DNA from: Bacteroidia bacterium
GTDB taxonomy: Bacteria > Bacteroidota > Bacteroidia > Bacteroidales > Paludibacteraceae
Length of the DNA stretch: 46,250 nt
Direction of reading: 5' to 3'
Assembly (NCBI GenBank): GCA_009929375.1
Contig: SAAO01000035.1
Location: forward strand, 1 to 46,250
Shown here: positions 8,957 through 16,858 of the stretch, piece by piece
Numbering within the stretch: the stretch's first letter is position 1
Layout: the number at the start of each line of letters is the position of its first letter
Position numbers and translations under genes: made by a program
The notes under the pieces: generated by a model
Told to the model about the DNA's origin: nothing
Databases searched by the model: none
The model's input: only the letters and a program-made list of their open reading frames with translations

Positions 8957-9046
8957 ATGCCAAGCGGTAAAAAAAGAAAAAGACATAAAATGTCTACTCA
9001 CAAACGTAAGAAAAGACTTAGAAAAAACAGACACAAAAAGAAATAG
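8957..9046 (+). CDS. AURKAIP1/COX24-domain (mS38-like) small basic protein
   Basis: This 29-codon gene encodes MPSGKKRKRHKMSTHKRK followed by KRLRKNRHKKK. More than half of the residues are Lys, Arg or His. I recognise it as the Bacteroidota AURKAIP1/COX24 domain (DUF1713) type, related to the C-terminal segment of the mitochondrial small-subunit ribosomal protein mS38. By that kinship it is probably an rRNA-binding ribosomal peptide; this is inference. It starts with ATG 30 bp after the HU stop, ends at TAG and is followed at once by a strong terminator, so it is the last gene of the HU transcript. It is easily missed because of its size. Confidence 0.85.
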   Translation: MPSGKKRKRHKMSTHKRKKRLRKNRHKKK

Positions 9047-9082
9047 TCTAAAAGTGTGGTCTTTAATTTTTTAAAGTCCAAG

Positions 9083-9130
9083 AAAAACAAACTTATAAGC
9101 TTTATCTTGGCTTTATAAGTTTGTTTTTTT
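9083..9130 (+). terminator. Rho-independent terminator after HU / mS38-like gene
   Basis: Stem AAACAAACTTATAAGC (9085-9100) pairs with GCTTTATAAGTTTGTTT after a 9-base loop, and the 3' arm runs into a T-tract (TTTTTTT). Confidence 0.85.
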
Positions 9131-9163
9131 ATACAGAAAAAAACAAACTAAAAAAAGAAAAAA

Positions 9164-10738
9164 GTGAATAGCGAATTAGTAGTGGACGTACAACCGTCCG
9201 AAATATCTATTGCGCTGCTCGAAGACAAACGCCTGGTAGAAATAAACCACGAAGGACGCGAAGAACAGTTCGCCGTGGGAAATATCTACCTTGGAAAGGT
9301 AAAAAAAATAATGCCCGGTTTGAATGCAGCATTTGTGGATGTGGGCTACGAAAAAGACGCTTTTCTTCACTATCTTGATTTAGGTTCAAATTTCAATACT
9401 CTTTATCAATTTACAACGCAGATACTCAGCGACCGAAAAAAAGTACCTGCGATTCAGAAAGTAAAACAACTGCCCGAAATTGAGAAAAACGGCTCAATCA
9501 ACGACATCCTTAAGCCCGGTCAGGATATTCTGGTTCAGATAGCTAAAGAACCCATATCGACCAAAGGACCACGACTGACTGCCGAAATCTCTATTGCAGG
9601 CCGATTCCTCGTACTGATGCCATTTTCCGACAAAGTGTCGGTATCGCAGAAAATTAAAACCGAGGAAGAACGTCAACGTCTCAAACAGCTGATTCAAAGT
9701 ATCAAACCCAAAGGATTCGGGGTGATCGTCAGAACAGTTGCGGAAGAAAAAAAAGTAGCCGAACTCGACAATGAACTGAAAATTCTGGTAAAACGCTGGG
9801 AAGAAGCCATTGCCAAAGTACAACAGTCGAAAGGAGTTTCGCTTATTCTCGAAGAATTAGGTCGCACGGTTGGAATAATAAGAGATTTATTCAGCCCGAG
9901 TTTTAAACATATCCATATCAACGATCAGTCGGTTTATACCGAAGTACGCGACTATGTAGAACTGATAGCTCCTGAACGTAAGGACATTGTAAAACTGTAC
10001 AACGACGAAGCCCCTATTTACGATAGTTTTGGTATTACCAAACAAATAAAATCGGCTTTCGGAAAAACAGTTTCGTTCAAAAGCGGAGCCTATCTGATTA
10101 TTGAACATACCGAAGCACTGCATGTGGTCGATGTGAATAGCGGTAACCGCTCAAAAGCCGGAAATGGACAGGAAGCGAATGCGCTCGACGTCAACCTGGC
10201 TGCTGCCGATGAAATTGCACGTCAGCTGCGCTTACGAGATATGGGTGGTATTATTGTAGTGGACTTTATTGATATGCACGAGGCCGAAAACAGACAAAAA
10301 CTGTTCGACCGCATGCGCGAAGCCATGAGCAAGGATAGAGCCAAACACAATATTCTGCCTTTAAGTAAGTTCGGACTTATGCAAATGACCCGTCAGAGGG
10401 TGCGTCCGGTCATGGATATTGATATAGAGGAAACATGTCCTACTTGTTATGGTACAGGACATACCAAACCCTCGATTTTGTTTACCGACCAGCTCGAAAG
10501 CAAAATTGACTATTTGGTAAATAAATTAAAGATCAAAGATTTTACATTACATCTTCACCCTTATGTGGATGCCTTTATTTCGAAAGGTCTGGTGTCGATG
10601 AAATTGCAATGGAAGCTCAAATACGGTAAAGGATGCAAAGTAATAGCATCTCAAAAGCTTGGATTCCTGCAATATAAATTCTATGATAAAAAAGGTATTG
10701 AAATAAACCTTCAGGAAACGATAGAAAAGATCTCGTAA
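9164..10738 (+). CDS. rng: Ribonuclease G/E family endoribonuclease (Rng)
   Basis: A 524-residue RNase G-type protein without the long C-terminal scaffold of RNase E. It starts at GTG (9164) after an A-rich leader; no nearby ATG is suitable. The S1 RNA-binding domain (GNIYLGKVKKIMPGLNAAFVDVG) is at about 42-64. The catalytic DNase I-like region carries the two metal-binding aspartates D323 (VVDVNSGN) and D367 (IVVDFIDM). The Zn-link motif CPTC lies at 425-428. The enzyme cleaves single-stranded AU-rich RNA in the cytoplasm and takes part in 16S rRNA 5' maturation and mRNA decay. All key residues are intact. It is followed by its own terminator. Confidence 0.95.
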   Translation: MNSELVVDVQPSEISIALLEDKRLVEINHEGREEQFAVGNIYLGKVKKIMPGLNAAFVDVGYEKDAFLHYLDLGSNFNTLYQFTTQILSDRKKVPAIQKVKQLPEIEKNGSINDILKPGQDILVQIAKEPISTKGPRLTAEISIAGRFLVLMPFSDKVSVSQKIKTEEERQRLKQLIQSIKPKGFGVIVRTVAEEKKVAELDNELKILVKRWEEAIAKVQQSKGVSLILEELGRTVGIIRDLFSPSFKHIHINDQSVYTEVRDYVELIAPERKDIVKLYNDEAPIYDSFGITKQIKSAFGKTVSFKSGAYLIIEHTEALHVVDVNSGNRSKAGNGQEANALDVNLAAADEIARQLRLRDMGGIIVVDFIDMHEAENRQKLFDRMREAMSKDRAKHNILPLSKFGLMQMTRQRVRPVMDIDIEETCPTCYGTGHTKPSILFTDQLESKIDYLVNKLKIKDFTLHLHPYVDAFISKGLVSMKLQWKLKYGKGCKVIASQKLGFLQYKFYDKKGIEINLQETIEKIS

Positions 10739-10755
10739 CCTAAGTGTAAAACCCT

Positions 10756-10789
10756 GAGGCTGTCCTGAATAAAGGCAGCCTCTCTTTTT
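10756..10789 (+). terminator. Rho-independent terminator after rng
   Basis: GAGGCTGTC pairs imperfectly with GGCAGCCTC across a short loop, followed by TCTTTTT, 18 bp after the rng stop codon. Confidence 0.8.
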
Positions 10790-10808
10790 CATTAATTGTG
10801 AAGTCTCT

Positions 10809-11008
10809 TAAATGTGAAGTTCTTAGTTTCATAGTTTTAAGTTTCATAGTTTTAAGTTTCATAGTTTTGAAGTTTCAGGTTTCAGAGTTTCGCGTTAATT
10901 AGTTCTCATAGTCGGTACTATTAAATAGTAAATAGTAAATAGTAAATGATAAAATGGTAAATGAAAAATTATCCATTGTACATTGTCAACTGTAAATTGT
11001 AAATAATA
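10809..11008 (+). repeat. Low-complexity tandem repeats (15-mer and 7-mer units)
   Basis: Three copies of a 15-mer (AGTTTCATAGTTTTA type) are followed by TTTCAGGTTTCAGAGTTTCG, then heptamers AATAGTA/AATGATA/AATGGTA and CATTGTA/CAACTGT/AAATTGT. The run fills the gap between the rng terminator and the GTG start at 11011. Its unit types recur in the gaps at 6191, 24328 and 29136. Confidence 0.85.
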
Positions 11009-11010
11009 AG

Positions 11011-11559
11011 GTGTTAATCAACGAAAGAGAAAACCGTCGCGAGCGCTTGCTCACTGTGGCCAATGCCATGATGACTGCAGCCCGCACCGCCCCTAAAGGC
11101 AAGGGGATTGATATTATCGAAGTAGCAATAGCTACCGACGAAACCATCGTACAGCTATCGCAGGCCATGATTCGCTACAGCGAACAGTCGGGGCTGAAAT
11201 TCTTTTTGCGCGATGCCGAAAATATCCTTCAGGCCGGAGCCATTGTGCTTATTGGTACCAAACGACGCAATCAGAATCTGAATTGCAGTTATTGCGGTTT
11301 CGAAACCTGTGCAGCCAAAGATGAATTTAACGATGTTCCCTGTGCTGTGAATACTGTGGATTTGGGCATTGCCATTGGCTCTGCCTGTTCGGTAGCTGCC
11401 GATCATCGGGTGGATAGTCGTGTAATGTTCTCGGTCGGTCGTGCTGCCATCGAACTTGGTATGATGCCCGGATGCACTTCGGTGTATGGCATTCCCATTA
11501 GCAGCACTTCAAAAAATCCGTTTTTCGACCGTGTAAGCAAAACGCCTGTACAGAAATAA
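11011..11559 (+). CDS. DUF2148 / ferredoxin-domain protein
   Basis: A 182-residue protein that I assign to the DUF2148 family of uncharacterised bacterial and archaeal proteins annotated as ferredoxin-domain containing. The C-terminal half has a cysteine cluster CSYCGFETC (about 91-99), then PCAVNTVDLG and GSACS, four or more cysteines that could hold an iron-sulfur cluster. The N-terminal half (ERENRRERLLTVANAMM, TAPKGKGID) is typical of the family. It starts at GTG, preceded directly by AAGG; the next ATG would cut the conserved N-terminus. The role is unknown. It precedes the MFS gene by 48 bp on the same strand and may share its transcript. Confidence 0.8.
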   Translation: MLINERENRRERLLTVANAMMTAARTAPKGKGIDIIEVAIATDETIVQLSQAMIRYSEQSGLKFFLRDAENILQAGAIVLIGTKRRNQNLNCSYCGFETCAAKDEFNDVPCAVNTVDLGIAIGSACSVAADHRVDSRVMFSVGRAAIELGMMPGCTSVYGIPISSTSKNPFFDRVSKTPVQK

Positions 11560-11607
11560 TACAGCAGTTTCTTATTCCTATAACTTATCTTTTATCGCAT
11601 TACAATT

Positions 11608-12804
11608 ATGCAAAAAGAAATCCTGTGGACAAAAAGTTTTATCAGTGCCTGCATTGGTAATTTTTTGTTGTTCTTCGCATTTTATCTGCTTGTTCCTGTG
11701 TTCCCGCTTTATCTTATCGAAAAATACGATGCCAGTAAAGCGCTTGTAGGGGTAATTCTATCGAGTTATACTATTGCCGCTCTACTCATACGTCCCTTTG
11801 CCGGATTTGTGCTCGATATGCTCTATCGGCGTCCGCTTTATCTGGCTGCCTATGTGCTTTTTGTGTTGACTTTTGTGGGATATCCGCTGGCGCACACCAT
11901 CGGATTGTTTTTGTTTTTCCGCATTCTCCACGGCTTTACTTTTGGTTTTGTCACTACTGCCGGTAACAGCCTTATTATCGATATCATGCCCCCTGCGCGA
12001 AGAGGTGAGGGTTTGGGTTATTTCGGTGTAGCCAACAACCTGGCTATGGCTGTGGGACCAATGACCGGACTTATGTTGCACGATGTGGTGAGTTTCGATG
12101 TCGTTTTTTATACCGCCATTGCTACCGGGCTTACGGGATTTGTGTTTGCCACAAATATCAAATCGGAAAACTTAGCCGATAAACGCAATAAACAACCTGT
12201 GGCTTTCGACCGCTTTTTTCTATTCAAAGGTCTTAATGCCGGATTCAGTTTGCTGCTGATGGGTATTCCCTATGGAATGGCTGTCACTTATATCTCGCTT
12301 TACGGACGTCAGGTGGGACTTACTTCCGGTATAGGCATGTTCTTTTCGCTTATGGCTGTGGGACTTACCTTTTCGCGGCTTTTTGGTGGCAAAATGGTGG
12401 ACAAAGGAAAAGTAAATGCTGTGATTAACTGGGGCACGCTGCTGTGTGTCATTGGTTTTGCCATGCTTACTTCGCTGCATCTCATCGACCGGCCCGATAC
12501 TGTACTTGTTTTGTTTTATGTGCTTTCTCTTATTCTTGGCCTGGGCTACGGGTTACTGTTCCCAGCCTACAATACGGTTTTTGTAAACCTCGCACCCAAT
12601 AACCGCCGCGCCACGGCAAGCTCTACCTACATGACAAGCTGGGACATTGGTATTGGTATCGGGTTGGTGGCCGGTGGATGGATTGCCGATCATTTGGGCG
12701 GACTTCAAATGTCATTCCTCGCCGGAACAATTGCTGTGATCTTATCCCTGCTTTTCTATATGCGTATTGCAGGACCACATTATTTGAAAAATAAGCTGAG
12801 ATGA
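11608..12804 (+). CDS. MFS transporter
   Basis: A 398-residue, twelve-segment major facilitator superfamily protein. The loop between segments 2 and 3 has the family A-motif variant (RPFAGFVLDMLYRRP), and the corresponding loop in the second half reads RLFGGKMVDKGK. Segment 4-5 contains RILHGFTFGFVTTAGNSLIID, and a late motif reads NRRATASSTYMTSWDIGIGIG. These features suit a drug/sugar-type exporter subfamily, but the substrate cannot be told from sequence. Length is usual. It is convergent with the GGGP-synthase gene, and both share the hairpin at 12806-12846. Confidence 0.9.
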   Translation: MQKEILWTKSFISACIGNFLLFFAFYLLVPVFPLYLIEKYDASKALVGVILSSYTIAALLIRPFAGFVLDMLYRRPLYLAAYVLFVLTFVGYPLAHTIGLFLFFRILHGFTFGFVTTAGNSLIIDIMPPARRGEGLGYFGVANNLAMAVGPMTGLMLHDVVSFDVVFYTAIATGLTGFVFATNIKSENLADKRNKQPVAFDRFFLFKGLNAGFSLLLMGIPYGMAVTYISLYGRQVGLTSGIGMFFSLMAVGLTFSRLFGGKMVDKGKVNAVINWGTLLCVIGFAMLTSLHLIDRPDTVLVLFYVLSLILGLGYGLLFPAYNTVFVNLAPNNRRATASSTYMTSWDIGIGIGLVAGGWIADHLGGLQMSFLAGTIAVILSLLFYMRIAGPHYLKNKLR

Positions 12805-12805
12805 A

Positions 12806-12846
12806 AGGAAATTTAATCAGGTAATTTACCTGATTAGATTTCTTCC
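12806..12846. terminator. Bidirectional terminator between convergent genes
   Basis: AATCAGGTAA (12821-12830) pairs with TTACCTGATT, extended by GGAAA/TTTCC-type flanks. It lies between the convergent MFS and GGGP-synthase genes and overlaps the stop codon of the latter. T-tracts are short on both strands. Confidence 0.6.
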
Positions 12847-13592
12847 TTTTCGTTATATTTTTTCAGCGCTTGAGCAAAATCGGGGATCAGTTGCGGTTGC
12901 GATTCGAAAGCATTGCCTATTACCACTAAGTCGGCTCCGGCTTCAAAGGCAGCTATCATGGCTTCGGGAGTACCAATGCCTCCGCCCACTATCAGAGGCA
13001 TATCGAGATTGTGGCGCACGGCCTGAATCATTTCGGTGGGGACAGGCAATTGAGCGCCACTTCCGGCTTCGAGATAGGTGAGGCGCATGCCCAGCAGTTC
13101 GCCGGCCACAGCTGTGGATACAGCAATGTCTTTTTTGTTGCGCGGAATGGCACGTGTATTACTCATATATTCCACGGCGCTGGTTTTGCCGCCTTCCACC
13201 AGAATATAAGCTGTGGGAATAACTTCCACGCCCGATGCCCTGATACCAATAGCCGAATTTACATGCTGGCCAATCAGATATTCGGGATTGCGGCCCGAAA
13301 GCAGCGAAAGCAGCAGCAGCGCATCGGCTTTGTCCGAAAACTGCGAAGCATCGCCGGGGAAAAGTACAATTTTCGAACTTAATTCCTCCTGCAGTATTTC
13401 AATCAGGCTATTGGTCGAAAGTATGGTGTGGCTCCCGCCCACAAATACGAAATCGGGTGGGTAACTCTTTAGCATCGAAATAATACTAACTATATGACGG
13501 TCTTTGCACTTGTCGGGATCGAGCAGTACGGCCAGCATTTTGTGGTTTTGCTCGCGTTTAACTAAGATATTTCTGTAAATTTCGTTTCTCAT
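12834..13592 (-). CDS. Geranylgeranylglyceryl phosphate synthase family protein (PcrB/GGGPS, bacterial group)
   Basis: A 252-residue TIM-barrel prenyltransferase of the GGGPS/PcrB family. The N-terminal LAVLLDPDK motif binds the glycerol-1-phosphate end. VFVGGSHT, LFPGDASQ, AYILVEGG, YLEAGSGA and VGGGIGTPE are the other conserved loops, the last two being phosphate-binding. The family transfers an isoprenoid to sn-glycerol-1-phosphate, the first committed ether-lipid step in archaea. Bacteroidota homologues belong to the bacterial group II; their physiological product is not clear. Length and motifs are complete, so activity is likely. It lies downstream of the PPTase-gldD-gldE genes but is separated from them by repeat copy B. 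Confidence 0.9.
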   Translation of the reverse strand: MRNEIYRNILVKREQNHKMLAVLLDPDKCKDRHIVSIISMLKSYPPDFVFVGGSHTILSTNSLIEILQEELSSKIVLFPGDASQFSDKADALLLLSLLSGRNPEYLIGQHVNSAIGIRASGVEVIPTAYILVEGGKTSAVEYMSNTRAIPRNKKDIAVSTAVAGELLGMRLTYLEAGSGAQLPVPTEMIQAVRHNLDMPLIVGGGIGTPEAMIAAFEAGADLVVIGNAFESQPQLIPDFAQALKKYNEKEEI

Positions 13593-13620
13593 AATTCAGT
13601 AATTTAGTTGAAATATTGAA

Positions 13621-13800
13621 TGATATACTTCTAACACAATAGCACATATAGAAATTATTGAGGAAAAAGACTTAGTTCGCATAGTAGACGATACTTTTCT
13701 TGCTCTGAAATTATCCCGTTATTCGGGATAATCCTATGTGTTCTTAGTCTTTTCTTCTGTTTTCAAAACTACTGTGTGCTATGTGGTGAAATATATCAAT
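13621..13800 (-). repeat. Palindromic intergenic element, copy B (inverted relative to copy A)
   Basis: The reverse complement matches 7171-7361 along nearly its whole length, including the central TTATCCCG...CGGGATAA palindrome, the AAAAGACTAAGAAC block, the AAGTCTTTTT block and the AATAATTTCTAT block. The ends are themselves inverted (TGATATACTTC at 13621; GTGAAATATATCA at the other end). It fills almost the entire gap before the PPTase stop. Confidence 0.85.
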
Positions 13801-13812
13801 AATAATGATCGC

Positions 13813-14436
13813 TTACATAATTGAGTATGCCAGATTAAATTCAGCTCGAACTATATATTCCACTTCGAAAACTTTGCCACTGCGCGGATCCTCACAGCTT
13901 ATGTACCCTTTTTCCGAAGGCTCGAAATCATGTATCAGCATCGAAGCTGCAAAATCCACATAGTCTTCGCCCAGCATTTTGTACAAAGCCTCCTTTACCG
14001 ACCATGCAATTTGAATTTTCAGCAGCTGGCCTTCGAAATAACCCAACTCCGTGTCGTTCAGGAAACGTTGGCTCACTTTTAAAACCCTTTCGGACGGACA
14101 TTCAATGTCGATGCCAACTGCTTTGCAGGGGTGGTAAATAAGCGCTAAAAACTTCCGGCTGTGAGATATGCTGATATGCCCTTCGCAATTGCTCAGAAGT
14201 GGTTTTCCCGCTTTATCGTACACAATCCGAACTTCCTTGTCCAGTAATTGGTTCATAGCCACTCGCGCTGTGATAAATTCCCGTCGGCGTTTGTCTGAAC
14301 TGATTTTATGCAGCTCTTCCGCGTAAAACTCCGGAAGCTGATGACTTTCAAAGAAAGTATCATGTTCGTCCGGAATCCGGCAAATCATTATGCTGACTTC
14401 TTCCTCCCTTATCGTTTCGCAATTCAGCGCTTCCAT
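13813..14436 (-). CDS. 4'-phosphopantetheinyl transferase superfamily protein
   Basis: A 207-residue Sfp/HetI-type transferase that moves the 4'-phosphopantetheine arm of CoA onto a serine of a carrier protein. The Mg-binding residues are visible: GIDIE (D110, E112) and WSVKEA (W145, K148, E149). The CoA-contacting segment GKPLLSNCEGHISISHS is at about 77-93. The gene starts inside the end of gldD (13-bp overlap), so the two are translationally coupled and cotranscribed. The start at 14436 is preferred over Met17 because the residues before Met17 continue the first beta strand. The target carrier protein is unknown; no acyl carrier or synthase gene is in the window. Confidence 0.9.
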   Translation of the reverse strand: MEALNCETIREEEVSIMICRIPDEHDTFFESHQLPEFYAEELHKISSDKRRREFITARVAMNQLLDKEVRIVYDKAGKPLLSNCEGHISISHSRKFLALIYHPCKAVGIDIECPSERVLKVSQRFLNDTELGYFEGQLLKIQIAWSVKEALYKMLGEDYVDFAASMLIHDFEPSEKGYISCEDPRSGKVFEVEYIVRAEFNLAYSIM

Positions 14437-14996
14437 TCAAAAGTCTCCATTATTTGCACCACATCCTTGCGCAGATATTCAATCACCGGCGCAATCGAAT
14501 CCTTGTTGGGCACATTGTCGATATATAGTGCCGCTCTGAAAAAATGTTTCGTACTGTCGGTCAGCACAAACTGAAGCGACGAGGCAGTATTTCCCTTTAA
14601 ATCGTAGAGAATGCCATATACATTTTTTTCAGGATTCTCGAATACCGTTTCGCCAATGCCGTCGGCTTTTATACTGTGCTTGTACACATATTTCCGCGAA
14701 TCCTCACTCAGTTCAAACAAATTGCCCTGAATGGGTTTGTAGCTGCAATGTATGCTGGCATTTAGTTCGGGATAAACCAGGTCGATCCAGTATTTTTCGC
14801 CATCAGCGCTGCGGGCAATAATTTTTGCTGCGTCCGATTGCTCGAAACTGTAAGGCAGCTGAAGCGTGTCCACACTACGATAATGTGGCTCCGGCAACTC
14901 AATTCTGAAATATCCGTATGGCCTGGGCGTATAATTACCGGTACAACCAGTCAGAAACACAGAAATCAGGAAAATATATAAAAATGCTTTTTGCAT
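14424..14996 (-). CDS. gldD: Gliding motility lipoprotein GldD
   Basis: The likely start is the ATG at 14996, which gives the lipoprotein signal MQKAFLYIFLISVFLTGC with Cys18 as the lipidated residue; an upstream in-frame start would add 16 residues in front of it. The mature protein has the family opening YTPRPYGYFRIELPEP. GldD is an envelope lipoprotein required for gliding in Flavobacterium. Homologues also occur in Bacteroidota not known to glide, so its presence does not prove motility. It sits between gldE upstream and the PPTase gene downstream, all on the - strand, with a 257-bp repeat-filled gap separating it from gldE. Confidence 0.9.
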   Translation of the reverse strand: MQKAFLYIFLISVFLTGCTGNYTPRPYGYFRIELPEPHYRSVDTLQLPYSFEQSDAAKIIARSADGEKYWIDLVYPELNASIHCSYKPIQGNLFELSEDSRKYVYKHSIKADGIGETVFENPEKNVYGILYDLKGNTASSLQFVLTDSTKHFFRAALYIDNVPNKDSIAPVIEYLRKDVVQIMETFEWKR

Positions 14997-15029
14997 ATAG
15001 TCAGTTTTTTTTAATGTCAGGATAAATCC

Positions 15030-15250
15030 GGAACCAAGAACCAAGAATCAAGAATCAAGAACCAAGACAAAAGAGCAAAGATAAAAGAACAAAGACTCAG
15101 AGCCGCTAAATTAGATGCGAATCACCTCCGAAACGCACAATCTTCAAATCTTCAAATCTTCAAATCTTCAAATCTTCAAATCTTCAAATCTTCAAATCTT
15201 CAAATCTCATGATAAACTCTGAAACCCGAAACGCGAAACGCGGAACGCGG
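15030..15250 (-). repeat. Low-complexity tandem repeats between gldD and gldE
   Basis: The stretch contains AACCAAG/AATCAAG heptamers (15031-15067), AGAGCAAAGATAAAAGAAC, at least seven copies of the octamer CTTCAAAT (15140-15207), and CGAAACG/CGGAACG heptamers (15224-15250). It lies inside what should be the gldE-gldD operon. Confidence 0.88.
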
Positions 15251-15253
15251 AAC

Positions 15254-16582
15254 TCACTCTTCCTTATAATCGTCTCTTATAAACAACTTCACCTTTTTAA
15301 TACGGCGATTGTCAACCGCCAGAATTTCGAATACATAACGGCCGTAGCCTATCCGTTCCGATTTTTGGGGGATTTCACCTTTTATTTCAAGTATCAGTCC
15401 GGCAAGTGTTTCCACCTCATCGGTTACCCTGGCAAAGTCATTTTCTTCAATCTCTTCAATTTTAAAGAAGTCGTTGAGCTGAATTTTTGCTTCAAACACA
15501 AAGGTATGATTGTCTAACTTCACATACAGTTTCTGTTCGTCGTCGTATTCGTCGCTGATATCACCCACAATTTCTTCCAGAATATCCTCCAGCGTCACAA
15601 GTCCCGAAGCACCACCGTATTCGTCTATCACGATGGCCAGGTGCACATGGTTTTTCTGAAACTCGTTCAGCAGATCATCAATTTTCTTTGTTTCGGGTAC
15701 ATAATAAGCCTGACGGATAAGGCTTTGCCAGCGAAAAGTAGCAGGCTTGTCGAGGTGCGGAAGCAAATCCTTGCTGTACAGAACACCTTTAATATTATCG
15801 CGACTGCCCGAATAAACCGGAATGCGCGAGTATCCGCAGCGGATAATCATTTCTAGCAATTGCTTGTAACCTGTTTTGATATCCACATCCACTACATCCA
15901 CTCTCGAAGTCATAATATCCACTACATGAATATTCCCGAATTTAATAATACCTTCCAGAATATCTGTGTCCTCGTCGGTGCTGTTGCTGGTAAGTTCCAG
16001 TGCCTGCGACAGCTCGTCCATCGATATATTGCTGTGCGCATGTTTGGCAAGCCGGTTGTTGACGATAGACGTTGAGTTAACCAGAAGACTTACAAACGGG
16101 CTGAAAATGGTTTCGAGAAACGAAAGAAAGGATGAAGCAGCACTTGCCACTTTTCTGGAATTCTGCGTGGCATATATTTTCGGCATTATTTCACCAAAAA
16201 GCAACAGCAGAAAAGTGATAATGATGGTCTGGAAAATAAAACCTATAAGTGGCGACTGATCAAAGTTCAGTATCGAGTTTGTAAAAACCGTGAGCAGCAG
16301 AATGATGGAAACATTCACGAAATTATTGCCGATCAGAATGGTTGCAAGCAGTCTTTGTGGCTTGTCGAGTAGTTTAACCACACGTTTCTCCGACTTATTG
16401 TCGCTGTCGTGCATACTGTCGAGTTGCTGCGGGTCGAGCGAAAAATAGGCTACTTCAGAAGCAGATATAATGGCTGATATGCACAATAGCAGAATGCTGA
16501 CTACGAGCGAAATGACTGCCGGCCATGTAATGGGATGTGCAGTGATGCCTGAAAATACAGAAAGCAAAAGATTGGGTTCCAA
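15254..16582 (-). CDS. gldE: Gliding motility-associated protein GldE (CNNM/CorC family)
   Basis: A 442-residue membrane protein with three parts: an N-terminal DUF21/CNNM domain with about four hydrophobic segments (1-180, including SASEVAYFSLDPQQL), a CBS-domain pair (about 205-330, with VDIMTSRVDVVDVD and the acidic IDEYGGASGLVTLEDILEEIVG motif), and a C-terminal CorC/HlyC transporter-associated domain (about 350-435). CNNM/CorC proteins are linked to Mg2+ or other cation handling. GldE was tied to gliding because extra GldE can compensate some gldD defects in Flavobacterium. Adjacency to gldD supports GldE over a generic hemolysin C. A promoter candidate lies at 16646-16653. Confidence 0.9.
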   Translation of the reverse strand: MEPNLLLSVFSGITAHPITWPAVISLVVSILLLCISAIISASEVAYFSLDPQQLDSMHDSDNKSEKRVVKLLDKPQRLLATILIGNNFVNVSIILLLTVFTNSILNFDQSPLIGFIFQTIIITFLLLLFGEIMPKIYATQNSRKVASAASSFLSFLETIFSPFVSLLVNSTSIVNNRLAKHAHSNISMDELSQALELTSNSTDEDTDILEGIIKFGNIHVVDIMTSRVDVVDVDIKTGYKQLLEMIIRCGYSRIPVYSGSRDNIKGVLYSKDLLPHLDKPATFRWQSLIRQAYYVPETKKIDDLLNEFQKNHVHLAIVIDEYGGASGLVTLEDILEEIVGDISDEYDDEQKLYVKLDNHTFVFEAKIQLNDFFKIEEIEENDFARVTDEVETLAGLILEIKGEIPQKSERIGYGRYVFEILAVDNRRIKKVKLFIRDDYKEE

Positions 16583-16645
16583 TGTTCAGATGATAAAGTG
16601 AATAAAACCGGACTGTTTTATTGCGGTCCGCCATAACTGTTAGTG

Positions 16646-16653
16646 CAAAATTA
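16646..16653 (-). promoter_or_regulatory. Putative -7 promoter element for gldE
   Basis: The - strand reads TAATTTTG, a full TAnnTTTG match, 63 bp upstream of the gldE start. The 276-bp divergent gap 16583-16858 holds nothing else I can assign apart from a weaker TAACTTTA near 16771 on the + strand. Confidence 0.5.
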
Positions 16654-16858
16654 ATGTTTTTTTTCTGAAAGCCTGATATAAATCACTCCGTCATTTGTTT
16701 AATTACTATACTTTAAATGCCAAAACTATTAAATTTCATGTTTCGGGATTATAATTGGAGGAAAAAATATAACTTTACAGCAGCCAAAAGCAAATCCGGA
16801 CAGCTTAATTGCTTTGAACTTGCAGAATTGATTATTCACTATTTAAATATCTGATATT

